From Halapricum desulfuricans (GTDB lineage Archaea > Halobacteriota > Halobacteria > Halobacteriales > Haloarculaceae), in NCBI RefSeq assembly GCF_017094505.1, contig NZ_CP064787.1, forward strand, positions 372,001-436,000: a stretch of DNA of 64,000 nt, written 5' to 3'. Under the pieces are notes generated by a model. That model ran no database searches. It saw only the letters and a program-made list of their open reading frames with translations, and was not told where the DNA came from. A program made the translations under genes and the position numbers. This document shows positions 26,036 through 34,928 of this stretch, piece after piece. How positions within the stretch are numbered: the first letter of the stretch is position 1; each line of letters begins with the position of its first letter.

Positions 26036-27360
26036 GTGATATCGCTACAGACGGCAGGTTCGGCACGCAGGGCACGGTCTGGATCGCCGCGCTGGCCGTC
26101 CTCATCGTCGCTGGGCTGGGCGCGTGGATCTACCAGCTCAGCGAAGGGCTGATCATGACAGGGATGGACAACGTATTCTCCTGGGGGCTGTACATCATGC
26201 TGTTCGTCTACTTCGTCGGCCTCTCTGCGGGCGCACTGGTCGTATCGAGCGTCCCGAGGTTCTTCCGCTCGGACCGGTACGACTCGATCGCCGTCCTCGG
26301 CGGGTTGCTTAGCTTCGCGTGTATCGTGGTGGCGGGCCTGATGATCGTTCCTGACCTCGGCCGGCCGAGCAGGATCACGGGATTTCTCACGTCACCGGAC
26401 TTCCGATCGCCGATGGTCTGGGAGTTCCTCGTCGTCGTCGCGTACGGGCTGTTCAGTGCCGGTTACGTCTGGCTGTTGACTCGCCGGGATCTGGCGGCTC
26501 GCGGGTCTCGACTGGCGTTCGGGACTGCGGACACCGAGGCCGGTCGGGAACGCGACAGGCGACTGTCGCTTTGGGCGGCGGGAATAGCGATTCCGCTCGC
26601 GCTCGGGCTTGCGGCCATCGACGGCTGGATCTTCGCGTTGCAGATCGGCCGCGGTAGCTGGTTCAATCCCCTCGTCGCGCCCATGTTCGTGATGAAAGGG
26701 CTGGTCTCGGGACTGGCGCTGCTTATCGTGACAGCTGTCCTGGCCGACAGATACACTCGGTTCGAACTCCCGTCCCGACAGGTTCCCCAGCTCGGGAAAG
26801 TGCTGGCCGTGTTCATCGCCGTCCACATCGTCTTCCTGCTGGGCGCTGAGCGGCTCCCCCACGCGTGGGCAGCGAACTTCGAGTTCTGGACGATCACGAG
26901 CTCGTTCCTCGTCGGCGACTCGCTGTACTTCTGGCTGTGGACCGTCGTCGGCGGGGTCCTCCCGCTCGCTCTGCTCGTTGCTCCGTCCCTGCACGAGCGG
27001 ACGTGGGCCGTCGTGGCCGCGAGCGCCCTCGCGATCGTCGGTACCGTCTTCGAAGGTGTGAACCTCATCTTCACTGGCTATACCGACTTGAACATCGGAG
27101 CCGATCCCGGCGTGTCCGTCGGACGTGATTACACCGGGTTCGGGTCGGACATCTGGGCGACTGCCGGCACGTACACGCCGACAGTGGTCGAGCTGGTCGT
27201 CTCAGTCGGGATCGTCGCGCTGGGCGCACTGATCGTGACGCTGGGGCTCAGATACCTCCCTGTCACCCCCGGTGAAACTGGCGGGTTCGGATCGTCGGGC
27301 GGGAAACCCGACACGGCGGTCGCCGACGGTGGCGACGAACCGACGGGACGTGACCAATGA
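26032..27360 (+). CDS. dmsC: NrfD/PsrC-type membrane anchor of the DMSO-reductase-like complex
   Basis: 442 residues with eight to ten transmembrane helices and the family features of NrfD/PsrC quinol-oxidising anchors (WGLYIMLFVYFVGLSAGALV near residue 45; WEFLVVVAYGLFSAGYVW near 125). It carries no haem-ligand pattern, unlike the cytochrome b of the 4803-9231 operon. It overlaps dmsB and dmsD by four bases each. It should hand menaquinol electrons to DmsB. Confidence 0.85.
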   Translation: MSDIATDGRFGTQGTVWIAALAVLIVAGLGAWIYQLSEGLIMTGMDNVFSWGLYIMLFVYFVGLSAGALVVSSVPRFFRSDRYDSIAVLGGLLSFACIVVAGLMIVPDLGRPSRITGFLTSPDFRSPMVWEFLVVVAYGLFSAGYVWLLTRRDLAARGSRLAFGTADTEAGRERDRRLSLWAAGIAIPLALGLAAIDGWIFALQIGRGSWFNPLVAPMFVMKGLVSGLALLIVTAVLADRYTRFELPSRQVPQLGKVLAVFIAVHIVFLLGAERLPHAWAANFEFWTITSSFLVGDSLYFWLWTVVGGVLPLALLVAPSLHERTWAVVAASALAIVGTVFEGVNLIFTGYTDLNIGADPGVSVGRDYTGFGSDIWATAGTYTPTVVELVVSVGIVALGALIVTLGLRYLPVTPGETGGFGSSGGKPDTAVADGGDEPTGRDQ

Positions 27361-27896
27361 GCGACGCCGCGAATCAGAGTCGCCGGCACGTGCGTGCGCA
27401 GGGATACGCCGTGCTGGCGCGGTGCTGGCGACAGCCGGACGCGGACCTGATCGAAGCGATCGACGGCGGCGAACTCGACGCGATCGTTCCCGGCCTACGG
27501 GCGGTCTCACTCGGAGACCTCCGGGCGGAACACACCCGCCTGTTCGTCGGCCCGAAGGGGCCGCCCTGTCCGCCCTACGAGAGCGTCTACCGGGACGGCG
27601 ACGGCGAGGGCCCGAGTAACGTGCTCGGTCCCTCGACCGGCGCGGTCGTCGAGTGGTACCGGGCGTACGATCTGGGACTCGATCCGGACTGGCCGGACCT
27701 GCCCGATCACGTCGCGACGGAACTGGAGTTCGCCGCGCATCTGCTCGCCACCGAGGGGGACGCGACGCTCGAACAGTTCCTCGAGGAGCATCCCCGACAG
27801 TGGTTCGATAGGTTCCTCAAAACAGTTCGAGCGGAGACGCGCGAGCCGTTCTACGCGGAACTCGCCGACGCGACCGAGCGTGTGGTACTCGAGTAG
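27357..27896 (+). CDS. dmsD: TorD-family chaperone of the DMSO-reductase operon
   Basis: 179 residues, shorter than the other two TorD proteins here. Marks are KGPPCPPYESVYRDG (near residue 62) and LPDHVATELEFAAHLL (near 118). It overlaps dmsC by four bases and is the last gene of the operon, converging on a Bat-type regulator with only three bases between the stop codons. It presumably binds the DmsA Tat signal before export. Confidence 0.87.
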   Translation: MSDAANQSRRHVRAQGYAVLARCWRQPDADLIEAIDGGELDAIVPGLRAVSLGDLRAEHTRLFVGPKGPPCPPYESVYRDGDGEGPSNVLGPSTGAVVEWYRAYDLGLDPDWPDLPDHVATELEFAAHLLATEGDATLEQFLEEHPRQWFDRFLKTVRAETREPFYAELADATERVVLE

Positions 27897-27899
27897 GCG

Positions 27900-28541
27900 T
27901 CACTCGCAGCCGTCGGCGAACGCGTCGAACACCTGCCGCATGACCTTCGACTCGGCGGCACCGAGCCGCTGTGAGACGGCAGCGGCCGAAATGTCGAGCT
28001 CGTCGGCGATGTCGCCGACTGAGACGCGCCGCGGCTGTCGGTAGTATCCCCTCGTGATGGCCAGCGTCACCGTTTCGCGCTGTTTGTCGGTCAGATCGGT
28101 GAGATCCATCGTCGTCTCGACTGAACTGTCGGCCCCGATCCGCACCAGCTTTCGGAGCGTCACCTGCTCGGCGACCGATCGGAGACGCTCGACGACGTCT
28201 TCTACCTCGGCCCGTTCCCCGAGGTGGACCCCGAGACGGACGCGGTCCGGGTAGACCTCCGTCAGTCGCGGGAGGAACCCCGCGTCTGTCAGCGCCTTCG
28301 AGGGACATCGGCAGTCACATTCCTGAGTGATCCTGACTGTCCGGGGCTCACCGTCGTGGGTCCGCACGTCGAGCAGACACGTCTCGCCCCGGAACTGCTG
28401 GTGTTGCACCTCGACAGGGGGCTCAAGCTCGACGAGCGGGCACCACTCGATCGGCTCCACCCGGAGGTCGAACTCCGCATACAGCGAACACTCGACGAGG
28501 TCGAACGTGTGAGCCCCCGTCTGTTCGGGAGTGCTGTTCAT
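27900..28541 (-). CDS. Bat-type HTH transcriptional regulator (third paralogue)
   Basis: 213 residues from the ATG giving MNSTPEQTGAHTFD; the frame is open for 47 further codons but that part lacks family character. The C-terminal HTH_10 domain reads LTDKQRETVTLAITRGYYRQP and ISAAAVSQRLGAAESK. The sensor half again has Cys: WCPLVEL, GETCLLD and ECDCRCPS. It is convergent with dmsD and divergent from the heliorhodopsin gene, so either could be its target. Confidence 0.8.
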   Translation of the reverse strand: MNSTPEQTGAHTFDLVECSLYAEFDLRVEPIEWCPLVELEPPVEVQHQQFRGETCLLDVRTHDGEPRTVRITQECDCRCPSKALTDAGFLPRLTEVYPDRVRLGVHLGERAEVEDVVERLRSVAEQVTLRKLVRIGADSSVETTMDLTDLTDKQRETVTLAITRGYYRQPRRVSVGDIADELDISAAAVSQRLGAAESKVMRQVFDAFADGCE

Positions 28542-28832
28542 GCTTCGAAAAGGTCGAGAGCTGCGAAGAGGGTTTTGACGTGGAGTCACGCGTTGGGAGG
28601 AGCCGAAACTGCCATGCTTTCGCGAGACCAAGGCGAAGCGGTCCGCTACGCCATGTGCCGGATCAATCCGAAACAGCCGCAATTCGGTAGCAACCTATAG
28701 ATTTCGCCCGGGAACGATGATCCGGTCTCCTCCGATCGGCGACGCTAATCCCGACGCATCGCCGGTAGGACGACGATCGACGATAGCTACGCTCACCGAA
28801 GAAGTATTGTCACATGACGTGCAAATAGACGT

Positions 28833-29642
28833 ATGTCCACGTCAGAGACAGCGGCGACCGGAGCCGTCCGGCAACCGTCCGCGCGAGATACTCGGCTCCG
28901 CCTGTGGAACAGCGTCATGGCCGTGCTGCACGCTCTGCAGGGGGTAGCGATGGTCGTTCTGGCCGACGAGGTGCTGTGGCCGATCACGCGCACGAGATAC
29001 GGCTTCAACGCCGAGACCGAGACGATCTTTCCGACGACGGTCTCGTTTATCGACGCGAACCTGCCACTGCTCGTGGCGGGCTTTCTTTTCATCTCCGCGC
29101 TGGCCCACACCGCGATTGCCACGGTGCTGTACGAGCGATACATCGCGTATCTCGACCGGGGAATGAACCCCTATCGCTGGTATGAATACGCCGTCAGCGC
29201 ATCGCTGATGATCGTCGTCATCGCCATGCTGGCCGGCGTCTGGGACCTCGGAACGCTCGTCGCGCTGTTCGGACTCGTCGCGGTTATGAACCTCGCCGGA
29301 CTCCTGATGGAACAGCGCAACGAGTCGACCGCCGAAACTGACTGGACGCCGTACTGGGTCGGCGTTCTCGCCGGCATCGTGCCCTGGTTCGTCATCGGGA
29401 TCACCTTTATCGGGACAGTGACGGCCAGCGGGGGCGAGTTCCCCGAGTTCGTCATCTACATCTACGTCTCGATTTTCGTCTTCTTCAACCTCTTCGCGCT
29501 GAATATGGCCCTGCAGTATCTGGAGGTCTCCCGGTGGAGGGACTACCTCTTCGGCGAGAAGATGTACGTGCTGTTGAGCCTCGTCGCCAAGTCTGCGCTC
29601 GCGTGGCAGGTGTACTTCGGCACGCTGAACTCCCCGATCTGA
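28833..29642 (+). CDS. heR: Heliorhodopsin (retinal-binding seven-helix photoreceptor)
   Basis: 269 residues with seven hydrophobic helices. The retinal Schiff-base Lys is K253 in SLVAKSALAWQVYFGTL in helix 7, and the probable counterion is E118 in NPYRWYEYAVSASLM in helix 3. These blocks, and PYWVGVLAGIVPWF, are typical of heliorhodopsins and unlike bacteriorhodopsin-type pumps. Heliorhodopsins have inverted membrane topology, slow photocycles and no known ion pumping in most cases. The gene is stand-alone. It is divergent, across about 290 bases, from a Bat-type regulator, a family named for control of bacterio-opsin. Confidence 0.88.
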   Translation: MSTSETAATGAVRQPSARDTRLRLWNSVMAVLHALQGVAMVVLADEVLWPITRTRYGFNAETETIFPTTVSFIDANLPLLVAGFLFISALAHTAIATVLYERYIAYLDRGMNPYRWYEYAVSASLMIVVIAMLAGVWDLGTLVALFGLVAVMNLAGLLMEQRNESTAETDWTPYWVGVLAGIVPWFVIGITFIGTVTASGGEFPEFVIYIYVSIFVFFNLFALNMALQYLEVSRWRDYLFGEKMYVLLSLVAKSALAWQVYFGTLNSPI

Positions 29643-29763
29643 GAGTGGCCAGCCGATGTCTGTCCCGTATCGACTGCACGTGTGTCGGTCCGGTGAATCG
29701 GGACATCAGCGAGTGTGGTCCTGCCGAACGGGGCGCGAAATATCCATTAGCGACAGACCTGAT

Positions 29764-31209
29764 TCATTCGAGTTGCTCGCCGACGATCCTGTCGACGGCG
29801 TCCAGAAACGCGTCCTCGCGTCCGTCCGGGATCGTCGCCCCGGCCGCGACGTCGTGGCCGCCGCCGTCGCCGTCGACGGCACGTGACGCCTCGCGCATGA
29901 CGGCCGACAGATCCAGTCCGCGGCCGACGAGCACGCCCGTCCCGCGCGCCGAGACTTTCAGTTCGTCCTCGCTCTTGCGGGCGAACGCGACGATCGGCTT
30001 CGACCGCGAGACGCCGTCGTTTCCCAGCGCCATCCCGGCGACGATACCGACAATCGTCTCCCGGATGCGATCCCCGGCGTGGAAATACTGGACGTGCTCG
30101 CGCTGTTTGACGCCCTCTTTGGTGACCCAGTCGATGCCTTCCGAGAGGTTTCGACGGTGGTTTTCGAGCAGTCGGCGGGCGCGTTCCAGCGGCTCACCGC
30201 GCTCGCCCAGACAGACCGCGAGGCCGACGTCCGCTCGCTCGTAGCGCGCCGTGGCGTTCAAAAGCGTCGAGAACTCACTGGCGTCCCGGAGTTCGGTCCC
30301 CTCGGGTTCGTTCGGGAACGTGTAGGTCGTGGCTACCAGCCGATCGATCTTCTCCGCGGGGACGCCGCGGGTGACGGCCCGCTGGACGAGCGCGCTCGCG
30401 AGCGTCTGTCGCTCCTCGTCGGTGAGATCGATCCAGCGTCGCCACTCGCCGTCCGCCCGCAGGTCGAGATCGAGATCCTCCAGGAACGCGATCGCCCCCG
30501 CCTCGTCGTTGGAGATGCCGGGCAGGTGGACGTCGCTGGCGTACTCGAGCAGTTTCGGCAGGGGCCGGGTCTGCTTGCCGTACAGCGAGAGGTCCCGCGT
30601 CTCCGCGACGACGCCGGCCTCGATCCCGTCCGCCACGATCGCCTCGTTCGCGCCGACCAGTTCGCCGCCGGTCGCCTGCATATCCCCCACCGCGCCGACG
30701 ACGGCCAGCGCCGCGAGATCGCGATTCCGGTCGCCGCCCAGCGCACGCGCGAGGACGTAACTCGCGCCCGCACCCGACAGCTCCGACGCGCCGTCGATCC
30801 CCACCAGGAGGGGATTGAGGTGCCACGCGAAGTCGCCGTAGCCGTCAGTCGCCTCGAACCCGGGCGCACAGTCGTCCGCGTCGGCGGGCTGGTGGTGGTC
30901 CGCGATCACGGCCTCGAAGTCGCCGTCGGCGACGTGCCGACTGATCACGTCCAGCTGACCGCTCCCGAAGTCCGTGAACAGCACCGTCTCGTAGTCCGTC
31001 GCCGCGATCGCGGCGATCCGCTCGGCGTCGAGTTGCTTCTCGAAGACGACCTCGTGGTCCAGTCCGGCCCGCTCGAGCGCTGTCGAGGCGATGGCGGCGC
31101 TTGTCAGCCCGTCGGCGTCGATGTGCGACGCCAGCAGGACCCGCTCTGCGTCCAGCAATCGGTCGGCACAGGCAGTCGCGCGCTCGTCGAGTTCCGGAAC
31201 CGGTCCCAT
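29764..31209 (-). CDS. DHH-family RecJ-like exonuclease/phosphoesterase
   Basis: 481 residues from the ATG giving MGPVPELDERATACADRLL; the open frame upstream runs into the MFS gene. Motifs are SHIDADGLTSAAI (near residue 28), FTDFGSGQLD (near 80) and the diagnostic ADHHQP (near 105). The DHHA1 domain ends with GGGHDVAAGATIP. Such archaeal proteins degrade single-stranded nucleic acid or small nucleotides and several associate with the replication machinery. The exact substrate is unknown. Confidence 0.85.
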   Translation of the reverse strand: MGPVPELDERATACADRLLDAERVLLASHIDADGLTSAAIASTALERAGLDHEVVFEKQLDAERIAAIAATDYETVLFTDFGSGQLDVISRHVADGDFEAVIADHHQPADADDCAPGFEATDGYGDFAWHLNPLLVGIDGASELSGAGASYVLARALGGDRNRDLAALAVVGAVGDMQATGGELVGANEAIVADGIEAGVVAETRDLSLYGKQTRPLPKLLEYASDVHLPGISNDEAGAIAFLEDLDLDLRADGEWRRWIDLTDEERQTLASALVQRAVTRGVPAEKIDRLVATTYTFPNEPEGTELRDASEFSTLLNATARYERADVGLAVCLGERGEPLERARRLLENHRRNLSEGIDWVTKEGVKQREHVQYFHAGDRIRETIVGIVAGMALGNDGVSRSKPIVAFARKSEDELKVSARGTGVLVGRGLDLSAVMREASRAVDGDGGGHDVAAGATIPDGREDAFLDAVDRIVGEQLE

Positions 31210-31279
31210 CGATCGATGGTTGGATCCGGATCGGATAAAAACGTCCGGACGTTGATCGGCGGACGCACACGCTGGGTGG

Positions 31280-32662
31280 CTACGCGTACGCCTCGAACTC
31301 CTCGCCGTACAGCAGGAAGTACACAGTTCCGACGATCCCGACGACCGAGGCGACGCCGAAGGCCAGGACAGGACTCCCCCCATAGAGTGCGCTCGCCGGG
31401 AGCCACCCGGGGATGCCGGCCCACAGCAGTCCCCCGAGCGCGGCGCTGGGGATGACGATCGTGTTCCGGAGCAGGTAGTACGTCCCGGTCACCCGACCGC
31501 CGGCGTCTCGATCGGCCGGACCCACGATCAGCGCCTTGTGAGAGGGGAGTCCGGCGAACCGGAGCCCGGAGAACGCAAAGAGGACGACCATTGCCAGCGG
31601 GGTCCCGGGTGCGTTGATCAGCGCGACCGGAAAGACCGCGTACACGGCGAACCCGAGCGCGACGATCGGCTTGAGTCCGACCCGCTCTGCGAGTTTCGCC
31701 GCCGGCATCATCACGAGCAGCGCCACGGCCATCTCGACGCCGAGCAGATAGCCGAAGAAGGCCTGCGGCGAGAGGTCGATCGCGACCGTCCCGATCGCGG
31801 GAATCGACAGCGACGTCTCCAGTCCGACCTCGAAAAACCGCGTGACGACGATGATAAAGTAGACGTAGACCATCCCGTTGGCGAACCGGACTAGCGTATC
31901 GCCGATCAGCAGCGGTCGCAGGGGATCGGGCATCTCCCGGAGATCGCGCCGGATCCGTGCGATCCCCTCGAAGGAATCGCCGATCGTGTCGTCGCTGGCG
32001 TCGTACAGGGCGTGCTGGACGATCGTCCCGGCGATTCCGGCCGCCACGCCGACCGCGAGGACGTACTGGAAGCCGACAGTGAACTCGGGGTGGAGGCTGA
32101 TGAGCACGCCGGCGAGAACGGGGCCGACGAAGAACGCCGATCGGCGGAATATCTCCGTCGAGGCGAACCCGGCCGCCAGTCGCGAAGGATCTGTAGCTTG
32201 TTTTACAACAGCGAAGGTCGCACCGAGCCCGAAGGACTTCCAGGCCTGCGCGAGCACCAGTCCGACGAAGATCCATACCCACGGCCGGACCGTCACGCCG
32301 GCGATCGTGATCGCACCGACGCCGGGCGCGAGCAACCACACCAGAAATCCCCCCGTCGAGAGCGCGCCGAACAGCGTCAGCGCGTACCGCGAACCGATCC
32401 GGTCGGACAGCGCGCCGCCCGGGTAGGGATAGATCGCCGCGATGATATTGCCGAACGTCCCGAACACGCCGACGAGAAACTCCGAGCCGCCAAGCGCGAC
32501 GATGTACTCGGGCAGGAATCGATTGGTCATCTGGAAGGCCAGGCTGAACGCGAACATCGCCAGAGACAGCACCAGCACGTCCCGCTGGAGGGCGAAAAAC
32601 TGCCTGACGGTCCGGAGCGTGCTCGACTCCTCGGTTTCGACAGTCACTCGTTGCTTGCTCAT
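31280..32662 (-). CDS. MFS transporter, unknown substrate
   Basis: 460 residues with about twelve transmembrane helices and MFS loop motifs (GALSDRIGSRYAL between helices 2 and 3). The N-terminal tail MSKQRVTVETEESSTLRTV is cytoplasmic. The substrate cannot be inferred. It lies upstream of the DHH gene on the same strand with a 70-base gap, and is divergent from a sugar-type oxidoreductase, which hints weakly at a sugar or sugar-acid substrate. Confidence 0.8.
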   Translation of the reverse strand: MSKQRVTVETEESSTLRTVRQFFALQRDVLVLSLAMFAFSLAFQMTNRFLPEYIVALGGSEFLVGVFGTFGNIIAAIYPYPGGALSDRIGSRYALTLFGALSTGGFLVWLLAPGVGAITIAGVTVRPWVWIFVGLVLAQAWKSFGLGATFAVVKQATDPSRLAAGFASTEIFRRSAFFVGPVLAGVLISLHPEFTVGFQYVLAVGVAAGIAGTIVQHALYDASDDTIGDSFEGIARIRRDLREMPDPLRPLLIGDTLVRFANGMVYVYFIIVVTRFFEVGLETSLSIPAIGTVAIDLSPQAFFGYLLGVEMAVALLVMMPAAKLAERVGLKPIVALGFAVYAVFPVALINAPGTPLAMVVLFAFSGLRFAGLPSHKALIVGPADRDAGGRVTGTYYLLRNTIVIPSAALGGLLWAGIPGWLPASALYGGSPVLAFGVASVVGIVGTVYFLLYGEEFEAYA

Positions 32663-32866
32663 GGCTGGAGCGTTGAATGGCCGGGAACTCTCACGGTCCG
32701 GCCAGCGTGGCGTTCGCTTCTCTCCGGACGGGAAAGTCGATTTCGGTGCCGGAACCGAGCTGTCCGGAGGACAACTCCGGACAGCGGTGCTCGCCCGTCT
32801 CGACGGACAGACGGCGACGACGTGAGCGGATCAAAGGTTTATCAAGCGGCCGGTCGAACTCCACCC

Positions 32867-33853
32867 ATGCGTTTCGGTGTTCTCAGCACGGCCAAGATCG
32901 CACGCGAAGATGTCGTTCCCGCAATCAAGAAGAGCGACCACGAAGTGGTCGCGATCGCCTCCCGACACAGCGACAGGGCGGCGGATGTCGCCGCTGAGCT
33001 CGATATCCCCCGGAGCTACGGGAGCTACGAACAGCTGCTGGCCGACGACGACCTCGACGCAGTCTACAACCCCCTGCCGAACGCCCTCCACGCGGAGTGG
33101 ACGCGAAAGGCGGCCGACGCGGGACTGCACGTCCTCTGTGAGAAGCCGCTCGCCGAAAACGCAGAGGAGGCGGCTGCACTGCACGAATACTGTGACGAAC
33201 GCGGGGTGACGCTGATGGAGGCGTTCATGTACCGGTTTCATCCCCGGACCGAGCGGGCCGCCGACATCGTACGCGAGGAACTGGACGGCGTTCACGCTGT
33301 CGACGCCTCGTTCAAGTTCGCACTCAGGGGGCGGCCGGACGACATCCGCCTCGACCCGGATCTGGCGGGCGGCAGCGTCATGGACGTCGGCTGCTACGCG
33401 ATCAGTGCGGCCCGCCTGTTCCTCGGCGAACCCGACCGCGTGTACGCGCGGACGCGGGACAGCCGTGACAGTGGTGTCGACACCGACATGGCGGCGCTTC
33501 TGGAGTACGACGACGGACCGACGGCCCGGGTTGCCTCCGGGTTCGACACGCCGGCGACCCAGACCTACCGCGTCGAGGCCGAGAACGGCTGGCTCGAGGT
33601 CGAGACCGCCTTCGACATCGCGCCCGGCGAGCAAGGTGAGATCGAGTACGAGATCGACGGCAGGCACGTGACCGAGCAGTTCGATCCGGTCGACCAGTAC
33701 ACGCTGGAAGTCGAGCACTTCGCCGAGAGCGTCGCCTCCGGGACTGTACCCCGCATCGACGCGGCCGAGACGGTAGCCAACATGGCCGTTATCGACGCCG
33801 TCTTCGAGAGCGCGGCGAACGGCTCTCGCGTGGACGTCAATCGACCATACTAA
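32867..33853 (+). CDS. Gfo/Idh/MocA-family oxidoreductase, sugar-dehydrogenase-like
   Basis: 328 residues from the ATG giving MRFGVLSTAKIAREDVVPA; the much longer open frame upstream lies antisense to the MFS gene. The N-terminal Rossmann domain has the nucleotide-binding start and the CEKPLAENAEEA motif with the catalytic Lys. The C-terminal domain contains GGSVMDVGCYAI. It resembles haloarchaeal D-xylose and other aldose dehydrogenases that use NAD(P). It was not assigned a precise substrate. Confidence 0.85.
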   Translation: MRFGVLSTAKIAREDVVPAIKKSDHEVVAIASRHSDRAADVAAELDIPRSYGSYEQLLADDDLDAVYNPLPNALHAEWTRKAADAGLHVLCEKPLAENAEEAAALHEYCDERGVTLMEAFMYRFHPRTERAADIVREELDGVHAVDASFKFALRGRPDDIRLDPDLAGGSVMDVGCYAISAARLFLGEPDRVYARTRDSRDSGVDTDMAALLEYDDGPTARVASGFDTPATQTYRVEAENGWLEVETAFDIAPGEQGEIEYEIDGRHVTEQFDPVDQYTLEVEHFAESVASGTVPRIDAAETVANMAVIDAVFESAANGSRVDVNRPY

Positions 33854-34381
33854 TACCGACATATTAGAGAATATAACTGTATTTTATCATTTTTCCAATC
33901 CCGTCAACCGCGATCATTTTCCAGCTATCAGATCACCCGGCGATGTCACAGAGATCACCCCGTACCGACAACGTGGGGCCCGTTCGACAGGGACGGAGAG
34001 CCATACTGGCGGCTATCCGTTCGTGACGATATTCGGCACGCCGTCGTGACGAATCAGGTCGAAACGGTATCGCCACCAGTCTCACTACGATCGCTCCGAT
34101 CGGATCGAACTCGAAGCAGACGGATTGTCACGCAAAGAACGATGCTTTTCGACGACGCAATCCCGCTGTCCGGGCGAATACGGCGGTAAATCCGTGTGCA
34201 GACGAGGCGCCACGCCTGATACTGCCTGCCACACGTGCGGACGGATCTCCGGTGTACCGGGTTGGTGATCCGACGACCTTCGACTTCCCATGTAATGTCT
34301 GCCGATAACGTAAGATATCAATCATACATTCTTATATTACATATGGTGCATTACCACCCTCTGCTGCAGGTGAGCTGTCCC
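33854..34381. other. Gene-free interval
   Basis: 528 bases between the oxidoreductase and the membrane protein at 34382. It begins with an AT-rich tract (33854-33900) with several T runs suited to transcription termination, then contains repeat copy C. The rest, including AT-rich sequence at 34300-34345, shows no convincing coding frame. Confidence 0.5.
34003..34080. repeat. 78-bp palindromic dispersed repeat, copy C
   Basis: It starts ATACTGGCGGCTATCCG and ends GGTATCGCCACCAGT, with a central near-palindrome ATTCGGCACG-CCGT-CGTGACGAAT. The layout and many positions match copies A (3942) and B (21565). No coding capacity and no obvious target-site duplication. Confidence 0.72.
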
Positions 34382-34804
34382 TCACAACGAGAGATCGAAC
34401 CGGTCGACGGCGTACGCAGCCATGCGGTCAGCGCCACCGTAAAATGCGAGGTACACCGAGAGAGCAAAGACGGCAGCGACCGCGGCCGCATCCAGAAGCG
34501 TCGTAACGATCCCGTGCCACCCGATTAGCAGACCGAGAAGCGTGTTGAGGACGACTGTGCCGACGAAAAACGGCATGAAATAGACGAGTATCACGACCAG
34601 CGGCTGGCGGTCCGCCCATCGGTCGTACGTTCGTCTGACGATGCCGTACAGTACCAGCGCGAACACGGCGAGTAACACGGCGGTCAGTCGCACCTCCTGC
34701 TCGATCGATGCGACCGTGATTGTCGCACCGGCTGTAAACGACGTCAGAATGGCGAGACTGATCGCCCAGAGTGCTGCCCGACCACGGTCGTACCACTCAC
34801 TCAT
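34382..34804 (-). CDS. Small four-helix membrane protein, unknown function
   Basis: 140 residues starting MSEWYDRGRAALWAISLAIL, with four predicted transmembrane helices and short charged loops (RRTYDRWADRQ). No motif is recognised. It is an orphan on the minus strand, downstream of the first ABC importer cluster and separated from it by about 125 bases. Confidence 0.6.
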   Translation of the reverse strand: MSEWYDRGRAALWAISLAILTSFTAGATITVASIEQEVRLTAVLLAVFALVLYGIVRRTYDRWADRQPLVVILVYFMPFFVGTVVLNTLLGLLIGWHGIVTTLLDAAAVAAVFALSVYLAFYGGADRMAAYAVDRFDLSL

Positions 34805-34928
34805 GCGTCGCGAATAGACAGGGCGGCGTCAAAACGTTGCCGCTCGATTGCAGTCTCCGGTCCACCGACGACTGTGGAGCGTCGAAAGCGAAAAGAACAG
34901 TGAGAGATCCGAGCGGCCCTCGAACCGA

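Noticed and set aside
28615-28700. 28-codon frame upstream of the heliorhodopsin gene
   Set aside because: No Shine-Dalgarno or TATA box at a useful distance, and no coding-like composition.
34085-34321. 78-codon minus-strand frame in the gap after the oxidoreductase
   Set aside because: Its composition is basic and unlike haloarchaeal proteins, it runs up to repeat copy C, and it has no recognisable motif.
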